In this document: positions 15,230 through 22,784 of the stretch, piece after piece
Layout of the letters: each line of letters begins with the position of its first letter
Numbering within the stretch: the first letter of the stretch is position 1
From: CALJFL01 sp039964455
GTDB lineage: Bacteria > Pseudomonadota > Gammaproteobacteria > Pseudomonadales > Halieaceae
DNA length: 64,000 nt
Assembly (NCBI GenBank): GCA_039964455.1
Contig: JBDVXK010000013.1
Location: 124,001-188,000 of the forward strand
Direction of reading: 5' to 3'
Translations under genes and position numbers: made by a program
Notes under the pieces: model-generated
The model's database searches: none
What the model saw: the letters and a program-made list of their open reading frames with translations, nothing else
What the model was told of the DNA's origin: nothing

Positions 15230-17749
15230 TTGGCTAAATTTATACTAATTATCGTTGCCATACCCATAGTCTTGATCTTGTTGGCCGCGCTACTGATACC
15301 TTTGCTGGTTGACAAGGATCAGGTCATTGAAATCGCAGCTCGAACCCTGCAGGAGCAAACCGGAGCCACCCTGACGGTGAATGGCGAAAGCGAGCTTTCG
15401 GTCTTCCCGACTCTGGGTGTTGCCCTGGGTGATGCCGCTATATCCCTGCCAGGGGAATCGCCCCAGGGGCTTGAAATACGGGCGCTGGAAGTCGGCGTAC
15501 AGTTGCTGCCCCTGCTGTCCAGGCAGATTGAGATCGGCACGCTGAAGCTTGACGGCCTTGTGGCAGAAATTCTGATCCCCGAGTCTTCCGAGACTGAGCC
15601 TGCGGCGCCGGATACCAGCACCATGAGCAACGCGGAATTAGACAATTTTTACGAGGCGAGGAAAGAGGCAATAGGCAAAGGACCACAGCTAGATGATGGG
15701 GCCGCATTGCTGGCCGCACCACTGGCACTCAACGTCGACAAGCTGGAGATTACCGATGCCCGCATCCAGCTTACCGACCAGGGCTCGGGTGAGGTAACAC
15801 GCCTGGAGGTAGTGTCCCTGACTGCCGGCAACGTAAATACCGAAGGTGATTCCATGACGCTGGCTGGCAAGGTCCGGGCACTGGAAGCCCTGGACGGCAA
15901 TACAGTAGAGCTGGACCTGGATACCACCATGCAAGTTAATCTCGGTGCCAACACAGCGACACTGGCTGACCTGCAATTGCGCGTGGCCGGGGCAACTCCC
16001 GAAGAACTGCGCCTTAGCACCAGCGGAACAGTAGACCTTGCAGCACTTGCCGCCGACCTGCAGCTAACCCTCTCGCTGGGCGAGACTGAGGGCAATGGCA
16101 CCGTCAAATATGCCAGTCTTGAAAGCCCGCAAATAGACGCCGACCTGTCTTTCAATCTGCTTGATCCAGCACTGTTGGCGCTGGCAGGGCCCGACGCGGC
16201 CACCGCCGTAGCAGAGACCGAGCCCGCTGCAGAAGGTGACGACAGCCTGCCATTGGATGCGCTGCGGCAGGTAGATACTCAACTGAAACTGGCCATCACG
16301 GAAGCCCGCTTTGGGGACTACAGCGCACAAGACCTGAATATTGCGCTGCGCATCGTTGATGGCGTGGTAGATATCAAACGCCTGACCGGTACAGCACTGG
16401 GTGGCGAAGTCGATTTAAAGGCGACATTCAACGGTCGTTACAACATCGCATCGCTGACGAGTAGCGGCCAGGTAACCGGACTGGACCTGGCACAGGCCTT
16501 ATCCGTTGCCGAGGTTGAAGAAGACCTTAGCGGTGCGGCCACACTGGGCTGGGCAATAAAAAGCGAAGGTGCAACCGTGACCAGCCTGACAGATGCCATC
16601 AATGGCGCCATCAATCTGGCGCTCGTTGATGCCAGCTACAATGGCCAACCGCTGATATTGAACACTGAGGGCGATATCAAGCTGGGGTCGCAACGCGCCG
16701 ATCTTTCACTGGCCTTCGGCCTGGCGGAAATGAAGGGCGACGGCAGGGTCGTCTATGCAGGCACGCAAAGCCCGCAAATCGATGCCAAGCTGCACCTGAA
16801 TCTGCTCGATCCAGCCCTGCTCGCACTGGCCGGGCCCGATGCGGCAGCCGAGGCTGAGGCCGGTCCGGCGCCAAAGGAAGGAGCCGACGAGGATCTGCTG
16901 CCCTTAGAGGCTCTGCGCGAGATCGATACGCATGCCATTCTAACCATCGACAAGGCTGTCTTCGAGCCACACACCATAAATAATTTGAAGGCGGAGATTA
17001 CTGCCAAAAATGGCCTGATCAAGATCAGTACACTCAAAGGCGATATACACGGCGGTCAATTAGATGCCAGGGCCACACTGGATGCCCGCGGCAAGGTGGC
17101 TCGCATGGCAACTCAAGGGGGCCTGCGCGGTGTAGACATTCCATTGGTTCTGAAGGCGCTGGACAGTGACCCAATAATGGCAGGTTCCGCAATCACTACC
17201 TGGCAGCTCAACAGCCGAGGCAACACGCCAGACGACCTTATTGCCAACCTGAAAGGCCCTGCAAAACTGACCACCAAGGGCGCGATACTCAAGGATGTGG
17301 GCATAGAAAAAATGCTCTGCCAAGCCGTGGCATTGGTGAATCAACAGAAACTGGCAAGCCAGTTATCGGAAGACAGTGTGTTCAAGGATCTTTCAATGGA
17401 TATCGAGCTGGGCGGAGGCAAAGCCCGCCTGAAGCCACTGCGGGCCGACCTCAATGACATCACCCTGCGAGGAAACGGGGTATTGAACTTGCTGAGCGAA
17501 GACTTCAACGCTGACTTTACCGCCAAGCTGGGCGCAGGGCTGGGCAAGCTGGATCCAGCCTGCAAAATTAACGAGCGCTATGCGGCGGTGGACTGGCCAG
17601 TCACCTGTAAAGGCAAAATCAGCGGCGAGCCCGCCGACTGGTGTGGGGTGGATACCGGAAAAATTATTGAGGAAATGGCCACCTATGAGGCCAAACGCAA
17701 GCTCAAGAAGGAGGCCGGGAAGCTTCTGGACGGTCTGTTGAAGCGTTAG
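15230..17749 (+). CDS. AsmA family protein
   Basis: An inner-membrane anchor (FILIIVAIPIVLILLAALLIPLL) is followed by a long periplasmic region ending in the AsmA_2-type C-terminal domain (DLSMDIELGGGKARLKPLRADL). AsmA-like proteins affect outer-membrane assembly and phospholipid transport. The start chosen is TTG 15230 because AGGTGA at 15219-15224 is well placed as its ribosome-binding site; GTG 15221 overlaps that site. The protein contains a tandem internal duplication: two blocks around 16060-16510 and 16700-17160 share NLLDPALLALAGPDAA, an acidic Ala/Glu linker and the same order of beta-rich sequence. No partner genes adjoin. Confidence 0.85.
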   Translation: MAKFILIIVAIPIVLILLAALLIPLLVDKDQVIEIAARTLQEQTGATLTVNGESELSVFPTLGVALGDAAISLPGESPQGLEIRALEVGVQLLPLLSRQIEIGTLKLDGLVAEILIPESSETEPAAPDTSTMSNAELDNFYEARKEAIGKGPQLDDGAALLAAPLALNVDKLEITDARIQLTDQGSGEVTRLEVVSLTAGNVNTEGDSMTLAGKVRALEALDGNTVELDLDTTMQVNLGANTATLADLQLRVAGATPEELRLSTSGTVDLAALAADLQLTLSLGETEGNGTVKYASLESPQIDADLSFNLLDPALLALAGPDAATAVAETEPAAEGDDSLPLDALRQVDTQLKLAITEARFGDYSAQDLNIALRIVDGVVDIKRLTGTALGGEVDLKATFNGRYNIASLTSSGQVTGLDLAQALSVAEVEEDLSGAATLGWAIKSEGATVTSLTDAINGAINLALVDASYNGQPLILNTEGDIKLGSQRADLSLAFGLAEMKGDGRVVYAGTQSPQIDAKLHLNLLDPALLALAGPDAAAEAEAGPAPKEGADEDLLPLEALREIDTHAILTIDKAVFEPHTINNLKAEITAKNGLIKISTLKGDIHGGQLDARATLDARGKVARMATQGGLRGVDIPLVLKALDSDPIMAGSAITTWQLNSRGNTPDDLIANLKGPAKLTTKGAILKDVGIEKMLCQAVALVNQQKLASQLSEDSVFKDLSMDIELGGGKARLKPLRADLNDITLRGNGVLNLLSEDFNADFTAKLGAGLGKLDPACKINERYAAVDWPVTCKGKISGEPADWCGVDTGKIIEEMATYEAKRKLKKEAGKLLDGLLKR

Positions 17750-17755
17750 CCTCTA

Positions 17756-18091
17756 TCAGTTTCGACCCAGCGCACAATCGCCATCCGCTATGCCCAGGAG
17801 CTGTTCTCGGCTGCCACCCGCCAACAGGCTGTCGAACTCATTGCGGCCGGCATCATAATCCTCAGGGGTTATGGCACCCGGCGACAACTCCTCACGGTTA
17901 ACCTCGTTCCAGGCGAGCCATAGATTGGTGCGCGACAGCTCTTCTACCGGAAACTCGGCCAGACCCGCTACAACAAAGCCTTTGCAATAGCCGAACCGTA
18001 CCTCTCGCTCTTCCTGCCAGGGCCACTCTATTGCCTGTACCGGCGACGCAATCATGGTCGCCAGGGCGGCTGCACTTAACCAACGGGTCAT
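17756..18091 (-). CDS. Small exported protein of unknown function
   Basis: 111 residues with an N-terminal signal peptide (MTRWLSAAALATMIASPVQA, cleavage after AQA-like VQA). The mature part has two Cys (YCKGF and GDCAL) that could form a disulfide in the periplasm. A GGGAG-type ribosome-binding site precedes the ATG. It is convergent with asmA, with 6 bp between the stops. No family was recognised. Confidence 0.7.
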   Translation of the reverse strand: MTRWLSAAALATMIASPVQAIEWPWQEEREVRFGYCKGFVVAGLAEFPVEELSRTNLWLAWNEVNREELSPGAITPEDYDAGRNEFDSLLAGGSREQLLGIADGDCALGRN

Positions 18092-18195
18092 TTCTCTCTC
18101 CCTACATGTGATGTGCCTACACTAGACTTTGTCGATGCATTTGCCAAGTACACAGCGCGTTAGCGGCGCAGGCGTCCAACCGATAGAATAGGGCA

Positions 18196-19584
18196 ATGCG
18201 CGATAAACTCATGCTTGCGGGCAGCTTCTGCCTGGGTGCGGCGATCTGGATGTCCCCCACACCCGACGGTGTCGTCGAGGACGCGTGGCGGCTATTCGCA
18301 ATTTTCATCAGTACTATTTTGGCCGTTATCAGCGGCGGTGCCGGTATCCTGCTGGCGTCAATCCTGGCACTGGTGATCGCTGTGCTAAGCGGTACGCTGG
18401 AACCAACCACGGCCTACAGCGGATTCAGCCAGGGGTTCATTCTGTTGATTGTGGTCGCGTTCCTGGTCGGTCGCGGCGTGGTCAATTCAGGGCTGGGCTC
18501 ACGCATCGGCTACCTGCTGGTGCGCAGCTTCGGCAAATCCTCACTGGGCCTGGCCTACAGTATGGTCGCCACCGATGCGCTGATCGCGCCGGCCTTTCCC
18601 AGTAATACAGCGCGCTCCGGCGTGCTATACCCCATCGTTTATGCCCTTGCCGAGAACAATGGCTCCCATCCCTGGGAGGAATCGCGTCGACGCATAGGGG
18701 CCTACCTGATGATGTGCAGCATGGCCGGGCTGGGATTGTCGTCCGCGCTGTGGCTCACGGCCATGGCGGCTAACCCCATCGGTGTTGCACTGGTCGCCAG
18801 GCAGGGTGTCGAAATCACCTTTGGCAGTTGGCTGCTGGCTTCCAGCGTTCCTACCCTGTGCGCCATGGTATTGGTGCCGTGGTGCCTGTACAGGTGGTTT
18901 CCACCGGAGCTAAAGCAAACGCCCGAGGCACCGGCAGCTGCAGCTGCACAACTTGCGAACCTGGGCGCAATGTCGGCAAAAGAGTGGATCACCCTGGCGA
19001 CCTTCGCAACCATGGTTATAGGCTGGGCACTGAGTACACCACTGGGCCTGGACGCCACCGCCATTGCCTTTCTGGGGCTGGCAGTAATGATGCTGTCGGG
19101 TATTTTCACGCTGGCAGATATCAAACGATCCGGCGATGCGCTGGAAACGCTGATCTGGTTCGCGATTCTGTTCACAATAAGCAGTGAGTTGGACCGCCTT
19201 GGGTTTATGCAGTTTCTCGGCGACCTGCTGGGTGGCTATGTTGACGGCCTTAGTTGGCCATTAACCTATCTCTTATTGACCCTGCTTTACGTACTACTGC
19301 ACTACCTCTTCGTCAGCCAGACAGCTCATCTGCTGGCACTGCTGGGCGTCTTTATTGGCATTGCCCAACCGGAAGTACCACTGCCGTTGATGGCCATGAC
19401 ACTGCTTCTGGCAACCAATTTTTTCTCGGTACTGACCCCGCAGGCATCAAGCTGTAACGTGATATTCGTAGGCAGCGGCTATATCACCGGCCCAGAGGTT
19501 TATCGCTATGGCGGACTGACCACCTTACTCTGCCTGGCAATTTACCTGGTGATCGGCGCGCCCTGGATTTACTGGGTGCTGTAG
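18196..19584 (+). CDS. DASS/SLC13-family anion symporter (dicarboxylate or sulfate type)
   Basis: Polytopic, 462 residues, rich in hydrophobic helices. FPSNTARSG is the first SNT motif of divalent-anion:Na+ symporters and 2-oxoglutarate/malate translocators. TPQASSCNVIFVGSGY near the C-terminus is the matching second motif, in variant form. It should import di- or tricarboxylates, or export one in exchange, across the inner membrane. The gene stands alone between two small leftward envelope-protein genes. The exact substrate cannot be inferred. Confidence 0.85.
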   Translation: MRDKLMLAGSFCLGAAIWMSPTPDGVVEDAWRLFAIFISTILAVISGGAGILLASILALVIAVLSGTLEPTTAYSGFSQGFILLIVVAFLVGRGVVNSGLGSRIGYLLVRSFGKSSLGLAYSMVATDALIAPAFPSNTARSGVLYPIVYALAENNGSHPWEESRRRIGAYLMMCSMAGLGLSSALWLTAMAANPIGVALVARQGVEITFGSWLLASSVPTLCAMVLVPWCLYRWFPPELKQTPEAPAAAAAQLANLGAMSAKEWITLATFATMVIGWALSTPLGLDATAIAFLGLAVMMLSGIFTLADIKRSGDALETLIWFAILFTISSELDRLGFMQFLGDLLGGYVDGLSWPLTYLLLTLLYVLLHYLFVSQTAHLLALLGVFIGIAQPEVPLPLMAMTLLLATNFFSVLTPQASSCNVIFVGSGYITGPEVYRYGGLTTLLCLAIYLVIGAPWIYWVL

Positions 19585-19592
19585 CTCAGGCT

Positions 19593-19955
19593 CTAATTCA
19601 GGACGCGATAACCGCGACCGCGAAGGCAGTTTTTGACCACCTGAACCTCGTCGCGCTCACCCTGGGAAACCCCCTTGGCGCCACCGGTAACCGCACCGGC
19701 GCCAGCACCACGCTGAGCACTGCGACTGTCTCCAACCGCCGCCCCGATAAGGCCTCCGACCAAGGCGCCAGAGACGGCGCCCTTGGCCGCTTTTTCTCCG
19801 GTTTTAACTTGCTCGGAGTATACGCGGCACTGGTTAAGGTCGTCCTGATAGCGCGCCATATCCACGCCTCGATCATCAATAATAATCTCGTCGGTGGTGG
19901 TACAAGCGACGCTCAACGTGACCAAGGCCGTCACTATCAGTGCCAGCCTGGTCAT
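19593..19955 (-). CDS. Glycine-zipper lipoprotein
   Basis: From ATG 19955 the N-terminus is MTRLALIVTALVTLSVAC, a signal peptide ending in a lipobox. A glycine-zipper region follows (AVSGALVGGLIGAAVGD and GAGAGAVTGGAKG), typical of YMGG/Rick_17kDa-like envelope proteins that insert in or span membranes. Two more Cys occur at NQCRVY and NCLRGRGY. It is probably an outer-membrane lipoprotein of unknown role. An upstream in-frame start at 19982 is less likely because it would bury the signal. Confidence 0.75.
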   Translation of the reverse strand: MTRLALIVTALVTLSVACTTTDEIIIDDRGVDMARYQDDLNQCRVYSEQVKTGEKAAKGAVSGALVGGLIGAAVGDSRSAQRGAGAGAVTGGAKGVSQGERDEVQVVKNCLRGRGYRVLN

Positions 19956-20021
19956 GCAGTAACCCCCTGCCGCCAACCGCAAAATGCAGTAACGGCGGGA
20001 GATACTGGCAAGCGCATGCGC

Positions 20022-20339
20022 TTACTCACCCTGTTCGCCATTGCCCTGGCGCTGGTGATGGGAGCCCTTGCCGCTGCGAGGGTTATCCTTGCGCCACTGC
20101 TCCATTTGCGAGCGCTGATCGTCGCTCAGTACGGCACGCACGTCTTCACGGCTGCCGCCGTTGTCACGTATCTCGCGCATTTGCGACAACTGATCGTCGC
20201 TGACCCCAAAATGTTCCTGCATATGCGCTGCACGCTGCTTGCCCCGGTGTTCACCGCCCTGCTTGTTCTTGCCCTCGGCAAATGCCAGTGGAGTCGCAAG
20301 CACTGCGGCAGCTAGTAGACTGATAAGTGTTTTGTTCAT
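20022..20339 (-). CDS. Small periplasmic Spy/CpxP-like protein (tentative)
   Basis: ATG 20337-20339 is preceded by GAGGAGAAAG and starts a signal peptide (MNKTLISLLAAAVLATPLAFA). The mature protein is short, charged and helical. VSDDQLSQMREI and VLSDDQRSQMEQW look like paired DxQ(x)xQM motifs reminiscent of the LTxxQ motifs of Spy/CpxP chaperones. The C-terminus is rich in Gly, Gln and His. It lies downstream of the molybdopterin oxidoreductase on the same strand, about 100 bp away. The functional assignment is weak. Confidence 0.6.
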   Translation of the reverse strand: MNKTLISLLAAAVLATPLAFAEGKNKQGGEHRGKQRAAHMQEHFGVSDDQLSQMREIRDNGGSREDVRAVLSDDQRSQMEQWRKDNPRSGKGSHHQRQGNGEQGE

Positions 20340-20441
20340 GACTTTCTCCTCGTGATCATTGATGGAACACGGGCTATTTGACCCGACTGCCACGTAAACA
20401 TGGGTAGCAATCCGGTAAAGATATGTTAAGCGATGCACGCT

Positions 20442-22682
20442 TCAAGCGACGGCCTCTATGCGCGCTGGAACATGCTTGTGATAGGGAGTACCTGCGAACG
20501 GGTCACAATCGGCCAGCGAGGTCAGCTCATTGATCGCCACCCCCGAACGGGTGCCGTCCTCATTATCCAGACCGAATCCATTGGGCAAAGAAACATGGCC
20601 TGGCTGCATACGGGCGTTCACCTCCACAGACGCCAGCGCGCTGCCAACCCGTGTTGTAATTCTGGCCTGGTCGCCGCTGGCAATACCCAGCCGGTCGGCG
20701 TCATCGGGGCTGATGCGCAGCGAGCCGCTGGCATCCTTGCGCCGCCAGCCAGCGTCACGGTAAATGGTATTGGCGGAGTAATCGCGTCGCTCACCTGCCA
20801 TCAGGACAAAGGGAAACTCATCACTGAGTCGCGACTGCGGACCGCTGGCCAGCGTGGCAAGTTCGGTCAACATATCGGGCAGGTCCAGACGGATACGACC
20901 GTCATTACCCAGGCGGGTCCAGATACTGTCGTAATCATCCCTGGAGAAAATGATGCCCGAGTGGCCTGCAAGCATAGCGTCGAACAAGGCATCACCCTGA
21001 GTTAATGGATCTCCGTCATAACCTGCCCTGCGCAGGGACTCGCTCTCGCGCATGGCAAAGCCCAGGGCAACCGGCCATAACAGGGCTGCCGCGGCTGCGC
21101 CCTCCGGCAACAGCGGCCCAAGCGTTCGATAAAGCACCACCGGTGCCAGCTTGGACAAGGCGGGATCCTCCGCCATCGCCTGCAGGAAACGGTCGCGGTA
21201 AGCCGTGCGGCCACCCCGCTCTAGCGCTAGCGCTAATTCCTCGCAAAGCGCCTCGGGCATCGCTCCCATCGCCTCGACCAGTCGGGCATGTATTTCCGCC
21301 TCTGGCAAAGCGTCACCCAGCGGTTCGAATAAGGGTTTGCGCAGATGAAAATAATTTTCCGGGAACTCAAAGTTAAAAAATGTGGCCTCCCATTTTTCGT
21401 ATTGGGTTGCCGCAGGCAAAATATAATCGGCATGCCGGGCGGTTTCGGTCATGGCTACATCTATCACCACCACGGTATCCAGACTGCCCAATGCCTCGCG
21501 CATCCTGGCCGAGTCAGCCAGTGAATGCACCGGGTTAGCCGCCTCAATCAACATGGCTCTATAGCGGTCGGGATGATCGCTCAGGATTTCATCGGCGATT
21601 ACATTACAGGGCACCAGGCCACTGATAATCGGTGCGCCTGCCACCGGACTCTTGCGCGAAGTCCGGCCGCTGCCACCAATGCTCTGCAGGTGGACCCCCA
21701 GGTACTGCCCTCCGCGATTGCCGAACTGGCCTGACAATACCCACAGTAGCTTTTCAAGGTAACTCACCAGGGTCGAATGCCGGTTCATCTGGGTACCCAG
21801 ATCCTCGAACATGGCGACACCGTCAGCTGTGGTGATCGCCTCTACCGCCGCCCTGGCCTGCGCTTCCTCAATACCCGCATGGGCACAGTAATCGGCAACG
21901 GGAATATCGGCGAACGCCTGCAACACAGCCGCCAGGCCACTACTGTGCTGCTCCAGCCAGGCTGCTTTGTAGCGCTCTTCCTGAACCACAATGGCAACCA
22001 TGGCCGACAGCAACCAGGCATCTGTACCCGGCTTCACCTGCAGGTGAAAGTCGGCGAGTTTTGCCGTTTCAGATACCACCGGGTCGATCACAATCATAGT
22101 GCGATCCGGGTCTTTACTGAACTCCTTAAGCCAGGCCCTGGCGCGTGGAATGCCGTGAGAATGCCAGGGGTTCTTACCGAGAAAAATCGCCACCTCACAG
22201 TGCTCGAAGTCGCCGCGAACGTGGTCGCCAAACATCTGCCCGTTAACCCAGAATTCTCCTGTTTTCTCCTGGGCCAACGCATTTGAGCGATAGGTGCTGC
22301 CCAGTACAGAGCGGATCGCTGTGGCGTAGCCGCCGGGTAGATGATTGCCCTGGCCGCCACCGCCATAGTAAAAAATTTTGTCGCCGCCGTGCTCGTCGCG
22401 CACCGCCAGCAATCGCTGGCTGACCTCACGTATTGCCGTATCCCAGTCGATCTCCTCGAAGCTGCCATCCTCACGGCGACGCAGTGGCGAGGTGATTCGG
22501 TCTTTGCCGTTCTGGTAATAGTTAAGTCCGGAGGCTTTCTGACAGAGGTAGGCCTGTGAGGCAGGGTGATCCTCGTCTCCGCGAATACGGACAATCTCGC
22601 GGCCATCATCCCCGCCTAACTGCACCTTGATGCCACAGTTATTCTCGCAAAGAATACAGGCGCTGGTTTGCCAATCAGTCAT
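20442..22682 (-). CDS. Molybdopterin oxidoreductase of the DMSO-reductase superfamily
   Basis: The N-terminal Cys motif (Cys9, Cys12, Cys16, Cys47) should bind a [4Fe-4S] cluster, as in formate dehydrogenase and nitrate reductase relatives. FLGKNPWHSHG, VIDPVVSETA and a C-terminal molydop-binding domain (LPNGFGL) complete the 746-residue catalytic subunit. There is no Tat signal, so it is cytoplasmic. At the usual Mo-ligand position (after the VLGSTYRSNA stretch) the sequence is ALAQEKTG, with no Cys, Ser or Sec. GGGAG precedes the ATG. No electron-transfer subunit adjoins. Substrate unknown. Confidence 0.85.
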   Translation of the reverse strand: MTDWQTSACILCENNCGIKVQLGGDDGREIVRIRGDEDHPASQAYLCQKASGLNYYQNGKDRITSPLRRREDGSFEEIDWDTAIREVSQRLLAVRDEHGGDKIFYYGGGGQGNHLPGGYATAIRSVLGSTYRSNALAQEKTGEFWVNGQMFGDHVRGDFEHCEVAIFLGKNPWHSHGIPRARAWLKEFSKDPDRTMIVIDPVVSETAKLADFHLQVKPGTDAWLLSAMVAIVVQEERYKAAWLEQHSSGLAAVLQAFADIPVADYCAHAGIEEAQARAAVEAITTADGVAMFEDLGTQMNRHSTLVSYLEKLLWVLSGQFGNRGGQYLGVHLQSIGGSGRTSRKSPVAGAPIISGLVPCNVIADEILSDHPDRYRAMLIEAANPVHSLADSARMREALGSLDTVVVIDVAMTETARHADYILPAATQYEKWEATFFNFEFPENYFHLRKPLFEPLGDALPEAEIHARLVEAMGAMPEALCEELALALERGGRTAYRDRFLQAMAEDPALSKLAPVVLYRTLGPLLPEGAAAAALLWPVALGFAMRESESLRRAGYDGDPLTQGDALFDAMLAGHSGIIFSRDDYDSIWTRLGNDGRIRLDLPDMLTELATLASGPQSRLSDEFPFVLMAGERRDYSANTIYRDAGWRRKDASGSLRISPDDADRLGIASGDQARITTRVGSALASVEVNARMQPGHVSLPNGFGLDNEDGTRSGVAINELTSLADCDPFAGTPYHKHVPARIEAVA

Positions 22683-22784
22683 ACATTACTCCCACGGGGC
22701 ATAATTGAGCTCTACGGAATATACATTGAAATTTCGTTTCATGCCGCGGCTGCGGTAACCTGCCTGCAATGCGGGAGCAAACTG

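Noticed and set aside
15649..16203. 184-codon leftward open frame inside asmA
   Set aside because: It is Ser/Ala/Arg-rich shadow sequence opposite a clear AsmA gene, with no ribosome-binding site or domain.
20433..21005. 190-codon rightward open frame opposite the molybdopterin gene
   Set aside because: It lies wholly within a strongly supported gene on the other strand and lacks any motif.
22668..22784. Upstream start for the DUF2339 gene
   Set aside because: It overlaps the divergent gene and its ribosome-binding site; ATG 22785 has GGGAG and is followed by the first helix.
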